Below, piece by piece: positions 17,751 through 27,115 of a stretch of 64,000 nucleotides of DNA. The translations under genes and the position numbers were made by a program. The DNA is from Lachnobacterium bovis (GTDB lineage: Bacteria > Bacillota > Clostridia > Lachnospirales > Lachnospiraceae). Positions within the stretch are counted from its first letter, which is position 1, and every line of letters starts with the position of its first letter. Under the pieces are notes generated by a model. That model was not told the origin of the DNA. It ran no database searches and saw only the letters and a list, made by a program, of their open reading frames with translations. The stretch is from positions 1-64,000 of the forward strand of contig NZ_FOGW01000005.1 in assembly GCF_900111325.1 (NCBI RefSeq). Direction: 5' to 3'.

Positions 17751-20700
17751 ATGGTGAATAATATGGACATCAATTCAAACAATAATTCCAACAATGAACT
17801 AATTCAAAAAAAAGAAAAAAGAGCACCGGGTGGCTTTTTTGTTTATAAAGCCAACGAAAAAGAAGAAATAGTATATGCCGATTATGGTGTGATTAATATT
17901 TTTGAATGTGATGATTTTGACGATTTTTTCGAGTTTACAAACGGAACATTTGAAGGTATGGTTCACCCAGATGATTATGCAGAGATGGAATATACCATAT
18001 GGAATCAACTAAATGATAAAAAATTAGAATATGATTATGTAAAGTACAGAATTATTACAAAAAAAGGCAATATTAAGCAGATAGAAGATTTTGGACATTT
18101 AGTTAATATGGCAAATGGAGAGTCGTTTTTTTATGTATTAATAATTGAAAAACAAGATGTTATTCCTTCGTTAAATTTAGATAGAATGATTAAAAATGAT
18201 GATCTGTATGTCAAGGAAGAATATGATATTTTAACAGGTCTGTTTAAGATGCATAAATTTTTTACATTAGTAGAGGATGAATCTCTTGATAAAGAAAAAG
18301 TTAATGCTGGAATGTTTGTTGTTTATTTTGATGTCGAAAGTTTTAAAAGTTATAATGAAAACTATGGATATGATAGAGGAGACGAGTTACTTTGCTTTGT
18401 TGCCAAAATCCTAGAAAATGAGTTCCCAGATGGTATAATATCGCGATTTTCAGATGATCATTTTGCGGTATGTTGTCAAAGTGATGAAATAGTTTCACAA
18501 ATTGAAAGAATACACAGAAAAGTAGATGATTATAGTGAGGGTAGACCACTTGAGATTAAGGCGGGAATTTATCCAATATATGATGTTATAGAAAATGGTT
18601 CGATTGTTTGTGATCGAGCTAGAATAGCATGTAGTGAAATAAAAGGAAGATTTGATGAGTTTTATAATTACTACGATGAGGATTTAGGCTATCATGTCAA
18701 ACAGCAGCAGTATATTATAGATAATTTTGATGAGGCATTGCAAAATGGCTCTATTAAAGTATATTATCAACCAATTGTTCGTGTGATGACGGGAAAGGTA
18801 TGTGCTTTTGAAGCATTAGCACGTTGGCAAGATGATGAATATGGCATGATTTCCCCAGGTGTTTTTATTGAAGTTTTAGAAAAATTTCATTTGATTCATA
18901 AATTAGATTTATATATGATTAGAAAAGTTTGTCAGGACTATGATAGCAAAAAAAAATATAACAGATCATGTGTTCCCGTTTCTATCAATTTGTCTCGATT
19001 AGATTTTCAATTATGTCATATTTTTAAACTAATAGAAGAAATAAGAAATGAATACAATGTTCCAACTAAGATGATTGATATTGAAATTACAGAAAGCGCA
19101 CTAAATAATGATTTGGATTATTTAAAACTTCAGATTATGAAATTCAAACAAGCGGGTTATAATGTATGGGTTGATGATTTTGGAAGTGGATACTCTGCAC
19201 TTAATATTTTGACAAATTATGAGTTTGATGTTGCAAAATTAGATATGTCTTTTATTAAGCAATTTAATGACATCAAAATGAAAATAATGATTCAGTCTTT
19301 GATTTATGTTATTAAAGATATAGGAATACAATCTTTTGCAGAAGGCGTAGAAACGATAGAACAATATGAGTTTTTAAAGAGTATTGGATGTGAAAAAGTA
19401 CAAGGCTTTTTCTTTGGTAAGCCATTGCCATTATTAGAAGTTTATCATTACATAGATGCTAATGGAATGCAGTTAGAAACTTTTAATGAATGTAGTTATC
19501 AAGACAAAATTGGTAGATTAAATATAAAAAATAATTTGAAAAACAAAGACAGTAAAAGTGATTTTCCATCAGCTATTATTGAAATTGAAGAAGATAGGGT
19601 GTCTTTTTTATTTGCATCGGATGCATTTAAACAAGAAATAGCAGAAGTAGGTTTTGAAAGCGTTGAAAATTTAGAAAAATTCTGTAATGAAAATAAACAG
19701 TTAGCAACAAATAAAATTAGTGAGTTAGTTCAAAATTCTATTTTAAGTGGAAAAGAAGAGAAGACAGATTGGATAATTCGAGGTAAATATTGTTATATAT
19801 GGATTGATGTTATAGCTGTATATGGTAAGTGTTGTGCAGCTAAAACTATGATTTTAAACAGGCAAAAGTATATAGATGATTGCCTAAAGATTGAAGAAAT
19901 GGATAGTTATTTAAGGGAATTATATACTATATACAATAGAGTAGATATGCTTGATATTGATGATAATCAAGTTGAAACTATATACACTAATAGTAAAGCA
20001 ATAGCACCTATGATTGCAAAGAGAGAAGCAACAGGAATAATTGAATATGTTGCCGATAAGTACATTCATCCAGATGATAGAAAGAATTTTTGCAAATTGT
20101 ATGATATTAGTACTATAGAACAAAGAATTTTCAATGAAGAAAATGATTTTCTATGGGGAGTATATAGAGTAAAAGTAAGCAATAAATATGTTTGGCAAAT
20201 TTTTAATGTCATTTTTGTTAAAAGAGAAGAAAAGAGATTTATAATTTCTTGTATGCGTGATATGTATGACAGAGGTGAAAGTTTATTTGGTTTACAAGAG
20301 TTTAATATGTTATTTGAAAATTTCTCATTGCCATTTATTATTTTAAAAGTCGAAGTTGAAAAAAAAGAGAAAATAACGGATTTAGTTATTAAATATTCAA
20401 ATGAGAAGTTCAAACAAAATGTAAAAGAGGATGCAGAAGAAAAATCATTAAAAGAACTTGATATGGAAATATATGAAGTTCTAAAAAATCATTGTTATAG
20501 GGCTGCATATTTAGATGAAGATATCCATGAAAAAGTATATTGTAAATCGTTAGATATATGGTTAGAAGTTGTAATAAACAAAATTGCAAGAGATGGATTT
20601 TGTGCTGTTGCTATGAAGGATATTACTGAAGAATATAAAAAATCCTATGAGACAGATGTTAAATTTAGTACAGATAATTTTATTATACGTTGTGCTAAAA

Positions 20701-21650
20701 TTTTGCAGGGAACAACTAGTTTTAAATATAGAATAAATCATATTTTAAAAGAAATTGGCAATGCACTTAAGCCAACACGAGCTTATATAATAGAAATTTC
20801 TTATGAAGAAGTGTTTATTAATTTCGTATGGATAAAAGATGAACAATATAATGACGTAGAGGTTTATAATAATTTAAATTATGACATTATAAAACAGTGG
20901 CCAGAATATGCATATGAAAACGATAGAATAATGATTGATGTAGATAGAAGAATTAATACAGCTCAGTTAGGAGATATGTTTAGATTGATGCTACTTCGTC
21001 ATGGAATACATAGAGTTATTATGGTACCACTTTATGATGATAACGGAGCAATAATTGGCTATTTAGGGGTAGAAAATTTTGAAAACAGTACAAAGTATGA
21101 TATCAATAATTTATTAGATACTATATCTTATTTTATTTCAACTGAGATGAGAAAACACGAATTGATAAAGAATCTTGAATATTTAGGAAAAAACGATGTG
21201 ATGACAGGCGTTAGAAATAGATATTCAATGGATCAAGAAATTGCAAGAGTTGAAAACAGAAGATGTGCTGTTGGCGTTATTTTCATAGACGTAAATGGAA
21301 TGAAGAAAATAAACGACATGTTTGGACATGAAAAAGGAGATAAAGTAATAATTGACGTTGCTAGAGCTATAAGAAGTGTTTTCAATAAAAATAACATTTA
21401 TAGAGCTGGAGGAGATGAGTTTGTAGTAATTCTTGAAGATATTTCAGAAAGTCTTTTTGAGGAAAAAGTAAATGATCTTAGAAAATTGGTTAGCTCAACT
21501 AAGAGATTTACTATATCATTTGGGTTTGCTTGGGATGATGGAAAGAAAGATTTTAAAAATGTCATGAGAATCGCAGATGCTTTCATGTACAAAAATAAAG
21601 CAGAATATTATAGAATTTTAACTGAAGATGAAAAAACAAAAAAAAAATAA
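17751..21650 (+). CDS. Large PAS / EAL / GAF-like / GGDEF cyclic di-GMP protein
   Basis: A 1299-residue cytoplasmic signalling protein with no transmembrane segment. In order: a PAS-like fold (about 25-135, VHPDDY), a degenerate GGDEF (about 155-310, SRFSDDHF at 231-238 in place of GGDEF), an EAL phosphodiesterase domain (about 335-565), a PAS-like segment with YIHPDDRKNF, a GAF-like region (about 980-1140) and an intact C-terminal GGDEF (GGDEF at 1220-1224). The EAL domain keeps EAL at 354-356, SINLS, EITES, DDFGSGYS, KLD, EGVET and QGF, so it should hydrolyse c-di-GMP; the terminal GGDEF should make it. The predicted enzyme is bifunctional with sensory input. The start at 17751 has GAAGGATT just upstream. 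Confidence 0.9.
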   Translation: MVNNMDINSNNNSNNELIQKKEKRAPGGFFVYKANEKEEIVYADYGVINIFECDDFDDFFEFTNGTFEGMVHPDDYAEMEYTIWNQLNDKKLEYDYVKYRIITKKGNIKQIEDFGHLVNMANGESFFYVLIIEKQDVIPSLNLDRMIKNDDLYVKEEYDILTGLFKMHKFFTLVEDESLDKEKVNAGMFVVYFDVESFKSYNENYGYDRGDELLCFVAKILENEFPDGIISRFSDDHFAVCCQSDEIVSQIERIHRKVDDYSEGRPLEIKAGIYPIYDVIENGSIVCDRARIACSEIKGRFDEFYNYYDEDLGYHVKQQQYIIDNFDEALQNGSIKVYYQPIVRVMTGKVCAFEALARWQDDEYGMISPGVFIEVLEKFHLIHKLDLYMIRKVCQDYDSKKKYNRSCVPVSINLSRLDFQLCHIFKLIEEIRNEYNVPTKMIDIEITESALNNDLDYLKLQIMKFKQAGYNVWVDDFGSGYSALNILTNYEFDVAKLDMSFIKQFNDIKMKIMIQSLIYVIKDIGIQSFAEGVETIEQYEFLKSIGCEKVQGFFFGKPLPLLEVYHYIDANGMQLETFNECSYQDKIGRLNIKNNLKNKDSKSDFPSAIIEIEEDRVSFLFASDAFKQEIAEVGFESVENLEKFCNENKQLATNKISELVQNSILSGKEEKTDWIIRGKYCYIWIDVIAVYGKCCAAKTMILNRQKYIDDCLKIEEMDSYLRELYTIYNRVDMLDIDDNQVETIYTNSKAIAPMIAKREATGIIEYVADKYIHPDDRKNFCKLYDISTIEQRIFNEENDFLWGVYRVKVSNKYVWQIFNVIFVKREEKRFIISCMRDMYDRGESLFGLQEFNMLFENFSLPFIILKVEVEKKEKITDLVIKYSNEKFKQNVKEDAEEKSLKELDMEIYEVLKNHCYRAAYLDEDIHEKVYCKSLDIWLEVVINKIARDGFCAVAMKDITEEYKKSYETDVKFSTDNFIIRCAKILQGTTSFKYRINHILKEIGNALKPTRAYIIEISYEEVFINFVWIKDEQYNDVEVYNNLNYDIIKQWPEYAYENDRIMIDVDRRINTAQLGDMFRLMLLRHGIHRVIMVPLYDDNGAIIGYLGVENFENSTKYDINNLLDTISYFISTEMRKHELIKNLEYLGKNDVMTGVRNRYSMDQEIARVENRRCAVGVIFIDVNGMKKINDMFGHEKGDKVIIDVARAIRSVFNKNNIYRAGGDEFVVILEDISESLFEEKVNDLRKLVSSTKRFTISFGFAWDDGKKDFKNVMRIADAFMYKNKAEYYRILTEDEKTKKK

Positions 21651-21815
21651 AAAAACATAAAAAAAGGGGTTAAGTTTTTTGTAGAAGAAGTCGATAGAAG
21701 AATTTGTTATAAAAAATATGATTTTGAGGGAGGTCATATTTTGCAATATGGGAGAGCATAGTTTTTAATCTACGGGGTAAATACGGACAAGCTGAGAGCT
21801 GAGAAAGGATTGCAT

Positions 21816-22649
21816 ATGTTACAAAAATTGAAAATGGAAAAAGAAAGCTTAAAATTGACAACAAGACAGGACAAGATTTTAATTAAATTACTAAAGGAGT
21901 TTGATTCTACAATCAGAGTAATACCAGGATTACAAAAATCGCTTGATGAAAAAAAGGAACTAGAAGATTGTACTAAAGAAGATTTTTGTAACGGTTTGAA
22001 TGGTATCAGAAATAGGCTAGAATTTTGCTACATTAATTACTTGTTAACAGAAGAAGATGTTGTGATTTTATCGATGGAATTTACAGATAGAGTCAGCATT
22101 TTTTATCAGGAATTTGGTTTGACATATAAAAATGAAGAATATGCCAATGTAGGTGTTTTTGCTATGGCATTGTATTTTGCTTTTATTAGAAGATATGATG
22201 CAGCAATGAAGACCACTAGAATTCTGATGAAAATGTCAGGTGCTGAGATGATTCAAAAGAAATCAAATGAGTTGTATTTTGAATTAGAACAGATTTTATT
22301 AGATGATATTGTTAAATGTAATGTTTATTCTAACAATGATTTATCATCAACGAATTTTGAAAACGTTAGAACTATATATTCATTTGTTGAAAATCAAGAA
22401 AATGAGAATTATAGAGGTTATTTAGAAAGATTGTATTCGACAGATGTATTTATGAATGATGTTGATGTTGCAATTGAAACTTTTATACATGATATTTTAG
22501 TATTTATTATTGCAGTAGGTGGAAAAAATGAACTGTATTTTACTGACAGTACAAAATATTCTCCAACAGATATATTAAAGAACAAAAATCGTTATTTAGT
22601 TAAAGTTGATATTAATGATAGAGAATGGACTTTTATAAATAATAAATAA
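21816..22649 (+). CDS. Hypothetical protein, follows the c-di-GMP enzyme
   Basis: A 277-residue soluble protein I do not recognise. It is acidic and mostly helical, begins MLQKLKMEKESLKLTTRQDK, and has no signal peptide, membrane segment or obvious catalytic motif. AAAGGA lies 6 bases before the ATG at 21816, which is preferred to TTG 21810. It follows the large PAS/EAL/GGDEF gene by 165 bases on the same strand and may be cotranscribed, so a role in that signalling pathway is possible but only inferred from position. The gene ends just before a hairpin terminator. Confidence 0.7.
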   Translation: MLQKLKMEKESLKLTTRQDKILIKLLKEFDSTIRVIPGLQKSLDEKKELEDCTKEDFCNGLNGIRNRLEFCYINYLLTEEDVVILSMEFTDRVSIFYQEFGLTYKNEEYANVGVFAMALYFAFIRRYDAAMKTTRILMKMSGAEMIQKKSNELYFELEQILLDDIVKCNVYSNNDLSSTNFENVRTIYSFVENQENENYRGYLERLYSTDVFMNDVDVAIETFIHDILVFIIAVGGKNELYFTDSTKYSPTDILKNKNRYLVKVDINDREWTFINNK

Positions 22650-22672
22650 TTAACATACAAACGGTAAGAGCT

Positions 22673-22745
22673 AAAAGCCCTTGTTAGAGTCGTGTATCGT
22701 GTCTTAACATGTTGAGAAAGGTACATATCTAATGTAGGGCTTTTT
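22673..22745 (+). terminator. Terminator with long loop
   Basis: AAAAGCCCT (22673-22681) pairs with AGGGCTTTT (22736-22744), ending in T5. The 54-base loop holds further pairing such as TGTTAGA against TCTTAACA. It ends the unit before the citrate synthase promoter; the long arm could also be a small RNA. Confidence 0.65.
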
Positions 22746-22803
22746 ATAATTAAATTGTAGTAAAGGGAATAATTATTATGAAATTTTGTTATACAAAAAA
22801 TTA

Positions 22804-22832
22804 TTGACAACACCACTTTATTGTGCTAAATT
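22804..22832 (+). promoter_or_regulatory. Promoter of the Re-citrate synthase operon
   Basis: A consensus -35 TTGACA (22804-22809), a 17-base spacer and TAAATT (22827-22832) as -10. The expected start lies near 22839, just upstream of a perfect palindrome. Confidence 0.65.
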
Positions 22833-22846
22833 AATAAACAGAAAGT

Positions 22847-22864
22847 ATTATTGTATACAATAAT
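22847..22864 (+). promoter_or_regulatory. 18-bp palindromic operator, FadR/GntR type
   Basis: ATTATTGTATACAATAAT is a perfect 18-bp inverted repeat just downstream of the predicted start. Its TTGTATACAA core has the spacing of FadR-subfamily GntR operators (TNGT-NNN-ACNA). The third gene-length unit downstream encodes such a regulator (24335). Binding here would block transcription. Confidence 0.6.
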
Positions 22865-22930
22865 TCAATGATATACAAGTACAAAGCGAAACATAAATGG
22901 ATAGAGTTATATATTTTAAGGAGTTATAAA

Positions 22931-24313
22931 ATGAGAGACGTAATATTTAATAATAAGAACAATTTACTACAATTAGAAGAACATTTTTATCAATTGGTAG
23001 ATGTTAAAGAACCAAATACATTTCATAATTTATTTCCGTATGATCAGATTCCTAAAATAGCATTTAATGATAGAATTGTTCCACATAATATGCCAGAGGA
23101 AATTTGGATTACTGACACAACATTTAGAGATGGTCAGCAGTCGAGAGCACCTTATACCCCAGAACAGATAGTTACAATTTATGATTATTTAAATAAGTTA
23201 GGTGGACCAAAAGGAAAAATTCGTCAGAGTGAGTTTTTCTTGTATAGCAAAAAAGATCAAGAAGCTGTATATAAGTGCTTAGAGAGAGGATATAAATTTC
23301 CTGAGGTTACATCATGGATTAGAGCTAATAAAAAGGATTTTCAATTGGTTAAAGATCTTGGATTAAGAGAAACTGGAATTTTAGTTAGTTGTTCGGATTA
23401 TCATATTTTTTACAAAATGCATATGACAAGAAAAGAAGTTATGAACCTTTATTTAAGTGTTATTAGAGAATGCTTAGAAACGGGTGTAAGTCCAAGATGT
23501 CATTTAGAAGATATTACACGTTCAGATATTTATGGTTTTGTAATTCCATTTTGTGTTGAACTTATGAAATTAATGGACGAATATAAAATTCCGATTAAGA
23601 TTAGGGCATGTGATACAATGGGATATGGAGTTAATTTTCCAGGTGCCGTTATTCCAAGAAGTGTTCCAGGTATAATTTATGGTTTGACTACACATGCTGG
23701 TGTTCCTTCTGAATTAATTGAATGGCATGGTCACAATGATTTCTACAAAGCAGTTAATAATTCTACAACTGCATGGTTATATGGTGCAAGTGGAGTAAAT
23801 TGTTCATTATTTGGTATCGGTGAGAGAACAGGAAATACTCCCCTTGAAGCGATGGTGTTTGAATATGCACAGCTTAGAGGAACATTAGATGGAATGGATA
23901 CAAGAGTTATAACTGAACTTTCAGAATACTTTGAAAAAGAGATTGGTTACAAACAACCAATTCAGACTCCATTTGTCGGTAAAAATTTTAACGTAACAAG
24001 AGCAGGAATTCATGCTGATGGATTACTTAAAAATGAGGAAATATATAATATTTTTGATACAAAAAAATTTTTAGATAGAGCGCCACTTGTTGCAATTTCA
24101 AATACATCAGGTTTGGCAGGAATTGCATATTGGATTAATAATTATTATAATCTTTCTGATGAAAGAAAGGTTGACAAAAATAGTGAGCTTGTTAAAATGA
24201 TAAAGGCTTGGGTTGATTCGCAATATGCACAAGGTAGAGTTACAGCATTAACGGATAATGAAATTGTTGTGCAGATAACGGATTGTTGTAAAAAACTCAA
24301 TGTTGTTTTATAA
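22931..24313 (+). CDS. Re-citrate synthase-like protein (isopropylmalate/homocitrate synthase superfamily)
   Basis: A 461-residue TIM-barrel acyl-CoA lyase/synthase family enzyme. The DRE-TIM start is ITDTTFRDGQQSR, and metal-binding EWHGHNDF follows. Relatives in anaerobes include the Clostridium kluyveri Re-citrate synthase, which condenses oxaloacetate with acetyl-CoA and is often misannotated as isopropylmalate synthase. The adjacent NADP isocitrate dehydrogenase supports a role in citrate formation for 2-oxoglutarate and glutamate; leucine genes are absent here. AAGGAG precedes the ATG at 22931, preferred to an upstream codon at 22868 next to the operator. Activity is inferred; homocitrate or isopropylmalate synthase are alternatives. 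No aconitase lies in the window. Confidence 0.75.
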   Translation: MRDVIFNNKNNLLQLEEHFYQLVDVKEPNTFHNLFPYDQIPKIAFNDRIVPHNMPEEIWITDTTFRDGQQSRAPYTPEQIVTIYDYLNKLGGPKGKIRQSEFFLYSKKDQEAVYKCLERGYKFPEVTSWIRANKKDFQLVKDLGLRETGILVSCSDYHIFYKMHMTRKEVMNLYLSVIRECLETGVSPRCHLEDITRSDIYGFVIPFCVELMKLMDEYKIPIKIRACDTMGYGVNFPGAVIPRSVPGIIYGLTTHAGVPSELIEWHGHNDFYKAVNNSTTAWLYGASGVNCSLFGIGERTGNTPLEAMVFEYAQLRGTLDGMDTRVITELSEYFEKEIGYKQPIQTPFVGKNFNVTRAGIHADGLLKNEEIYNIFDTKKFLDRAPLVAISNTSGLAGIAYWINNYYNLSDERKVDKNSELVKMIKAWVDSQYAQGRVTALTDNEIVVQITDCCKKLNVVL

Positions 24314-24334
24314 AAAAATAAGATGAGGTAAAGT

Positions 24335-24991
24335 ATGACAAAAGATAATCATTCATTAAGTGCGAGAGTATTTCATAAGATACGTAAAGATATCCTTACT
24401 GGAAAATATGTAAGAAATGAAGAACTTAAAGAAAAAGCTATAGGTGACGAATTAGGAGTAAGTAGAACTCCAGTTAGAGAAGCTTTTCGTCAGTTAGAAC
24501 TTGAGGGTCTTATTTCAATTGTTCCTAATAAAGGAGCATGCGTTATAGGTTTATCAGAAAAAGATGTACATGATATCTATGAAATTCGTTCTTTGTTAGA
24601 GGGGCTATGTGCAAAATGGGCAGCCAAAAATATTACAGACGAGCAGTTGCAAGAATTAGAAGAAAATGTATATTTAACAGAATTTTATGCTCGTAAGGCT
24701 AATCAAGAGCAGATGGTCGATTTAGATAATAAATTTCACGAGGTATTATATGATGCATCAGGCAGCAGTGAATTAAGAAGAGTATTAATTGAATATCACT
24801 TATATGTTCAAGAAGCTCGTTCTATTTCACTATCTAATCCAGAGCGTGTTCCAAAGTTTATGAATGAGCATAAGGCTATTGTTGAAGCATTAAAAGAACA
24901 TGATAGCAGAAAAGCAGAAAAATTGGCTAAAGTTCATATGAAAAACACAATGTTAAACATGGATGAAATTGGATGGGGAAATTTGGTATAA
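24335..24991 (+). CDS. GntR-family (FadR/FCD) transcriptional regulator
   Basis: A 218-residue regulator. The N-terminal winged helix shows the GntR pattern VFHKIRKDILTGKY and ELGVSRTPVREAFRQLELEGLI (about 8-70). The C-terminal all-helical FCD effector domain follows (EIRSLLEGLCAKWAA, HEVLYDASGS). It lies between the citrate-forming enzyme and isocitrate dehydrogenase with 20 to 80 base gaps and so probably controls this operon through the palindrome at 22847-22864. The effector would be a small organic acid by family precedent; the identity is unknown. Confidence 0.9.
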   Translation: MTKDNHSLSARVFHKIRKDILTGKYVRNEELKEKAIGDELGVSRTPVREAFRQLELEGLISIVPNKGACVIGLSEKDVHDIYEIRSLLEGLCAKWAAKNITDEQLQELEENVYLTEFYARKANQEQMVDLDNKFHEVLYDASGSSELRRVLIEYHLYVQEARSISLSNPERVPKFMNEHKAIVEALKEHDSRKAEKLAKVHMKNTMLNMDEIGWGNLV

Positions 24992-25068
24992 TATATGTAA
25001 TATTGTATGAAAATGTCGCTAAGAGATGATTATTATTAGCATTATATTTAACAAAAAGGAGATAAAAG

Positions 25069-26277
25069 ATGGATAAAATTAAAATGACTACTCCAATTGT
25101 GGAGATGGATGGAGATGAAATGACTAGAGTTCTTTGGACAATGATTAAAGATGAATTGATTCATCCTTTTGTTGATCTAAAGACAGATTATTATGACTTA
25201 GGTTTAGAAAATAGAAATACAACAGATGATCAAGTAACAGTTGATGCTGCTAATGCAACCAAAAAATATAAAGTTGCTGTCAAATGTGCTACAATTACTC
25301 CAAATGCTCAAAGAGTGGAAGAGTACAATCTAAAGAAAATGTGGAAGAGTCCAAATGGAACTATACGTGCAATGTTAGATGGAACAGTTTTTAGAGCGCC
25401 TATTGTTGTTAAGGGAATTGAACCAAATGTTAAATCATGGAAGAAGCCTATATCAATTGCTAGACATGCATATGGTGATGTATATAAGGCTACAGAAATG
25501 AAGGTAGATGGACCAGGAAAGGCTGAACTTGTTTTTACAGCAGAAGATGGAACAGTTAAAAGAGAATTAATTCACGAATTTAAAGGACAAGGTGTAATTC
25601 AAGGACAACATAATTGTATAGATTCAATAGAAAATTTTGCACGTAGTTGTTTTGAATTTGCATTAGATACAAAGCAAGATTTATGGTTTTCTACTAAAGA
25701 TACAATTTCAAAGAAATATGATCATACGTTTAAGGATATTTTTGCAGATCTTTATGAAAAAGAATATAAAGAGAAATTTGAAAAAGCAAATATCACGTAT
25801 TTTTATACTTTGATTGATGATGCAGTTGCTAGAGTAATGAAATCTGAAGGTGGATTTATTTGGGCATGTAAGAATTATGACGGAGATGTAATGAGTGATA
25901 TGATATCATCAGCGTTTGGTTCACTTGCAATGATGACATCTGTGTTGGTTTCACCACATGGCTATTATGAGTATGAGGCTGCTCATGGAACAGTTCAAAG
26001 ACATTATTATAGACATTTAGCAGGAGAAAAAACTTCAACTAATTCTATAGCAACAATTTTTGCATGGTCAGGTGCATTAAGAAAACGTGGAGAGTTAGAT
26101 GGAAATAGTGAATTAGTTACATTTGCTGATGCATTAGAAAAAGCATGTGTTGATACAGTAGAAGATGGCAAAATGACTAAAGATTTAGCACTTATTACAT
26201 CAATTGAAAATCCAGTTGTGTTGAATAGTGAGGAATTTATTAATGAAATTCGAACAAAATTAGAGCAGAATTTATAA
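25069..26277 (+). CDS. icd: NADP-dependent isocitrate dehydrogenase, eukaryote-like type
   Basis: A 402-residue homodimeric-type isocitrate dehydrogenase. It opens with [16 protein letters not shown], has [21 protein letters not shown] (isocitrate binding Ser and Asn), metal-binding Asp in the [24 protein letters not shown] block and the [13 protein letters not shown] cofactor region, which in this type indicates NADP use. It makes 2-oxoglutarate for glutamate synthesis. AAAGGAGA precedes the ATG. It ends the Re-citrate synthase and GntR operon. The eukaryote-like type is common in anaerobic Firmicutes. Confidence 0.95.
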   Translation: MDKIKMTTPIVEMDGDEMTRVLWTMIKDELIHPFVDLKTDYYDLGLENRNTTDDQVTVDAANATKKYKVAVKCATITPNAQRVEEYNLKKMWKSPNGTIRAMLDGTVFRAPIVVKGIEPNVKSWKKPISIARHAYGDVYKATEMKVDGPGKAELVFTAEDGTVKRELIHEFKGQGVIQGQHNCIDSIENFARSCFEFALDTKQDLWFSTKDTISKKYDHTFKDIFADLYEKEYKEKFEKANITYFYTLIDDAVARVMKSEGGFIWACKNYDGDVMSDMISSAFGSLAMMTSVLVSPHGYYEYEAAHGTVQRHYYRHLAGEKTSTNSIATIFAWSGALRKRGELDGNSELVTFADALEKACVDTVEDGKMTKDLALITSIENPVVLNSEEFINEIRTKLEQNL

Positions 26278-26297
26278 AATGTTAAAATTTTCACACA

Positions 26298-26326
26298 TTG
26301 ACAGTTTGATAAAAAGAACGTATAAT
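26298..26326 (+). promoter_or_regulatory. Promoter of rex
   Basis: TTGACA (26298-26303), a 17-base spacer, and TATAAT (26321-26326): a full consensus sigma-A promoter. I see no clear Rex operator (TTGTGAANNNNTTCACAA type) next to it. Confidence 0.8.
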
Positions 26327-26397
26327 TATTTTAGAACCTAAAATAATAAAGAAGGATTTTCTTCTTATAAAAGGTAAGCGATAGGAGGAAAACAAAA

Positions 26398-27033
26398 GTG
26401 ACTAAAGAGATTTCACAGGCGGTTATAAAAAGAATGCCAAGATATTATCGCTACTTAGGAGAATTACTTGATGATAATGTTGAACGTATTTCATCAAGGG
26501 ATTTGAGCAAGCGCATGAATGTTACGGCGTCACAGATTCGTCAAGATTTAAATAACTTTGGTGGGTTTGGACAACAGGGATATGGCTATAATGTTAAGTT
26601 TTTATATGATGTTATAGGCAGAATATTAGGCTTAGATCAAACACACAATATAATTGTAGTTGGTGCTGGCAATCTTGGACAAGCATTAGCTAATTATGTT
26701 AAGTTTGAAAAGTTTGGTTTTGTAATTACAGCCTTATTTGATGTGGATCCAAATCTTATCGGAACTAAAGTTCGCGATATTCCGGTTTACGGATTAGATA
26801 AGTTAGACGAATATTGCAAAAATAATGAAATAGATATTGCAGCTTTAACATTACCTAAGAACAAAGCAGATGATGTAGCCCACCATTTAGTAGATTTAGG
26901 CATTGGTGCTATATGGAATTTTGCTCATGTGGATCTTGATTTAGAAGAAGATGATGTTATAGTTGAGAATGTTCATTTGTCAGATAGTTTAATGAGATTG
27001 TCATATAACATTATGCAGAAAAAGTTTAGCTAA
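26398..27033 (+). CDS. rex: Redox-sensing transcriptional repressor Rex
   Basis: A 211-residue Rex. The N-terminal winged helix (SRDLSKRMNVTASQIRQDLNNFGGFGQQGYGYNV) binds DNA, and the Rossmann domain (VVGAGNLGQALANY) binds NADH or NAD. Rising NADH releases it from fermentative and electron-transfer gene promoters. The start codon is GTG at 26398 behind AGGAGG. It has its own consensus promoter and is followed by an unknown coiled-coil gene. Confidence 0.96.
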   Translation: MTKEISQAVIKRMPRYYRYLGELLDDNVERISSRDLSKRMNVTASQIRQDLNNFGGFGQQGYGYNVKFLYDVIGRILGLDQTHNIIVVGAGNLGQALANYVKFEKFGFVITALFDVDPNLIGTKVRDIPVYGLDKLDEYCKNNEIDIAALTLPKNKADDVAHHLVDLGIGAIWNFAHVDLDLEEDDVIVENVHLSDSLMRLSYNIMQKKFS

Positions 27034-27115
27034 GATTATTCATTATGTGTTCATTATTTATACCGATAAATATAAAGAAGTATGTTTTATATTTTTAAGT
27101 AGATGAGGGCACTGT

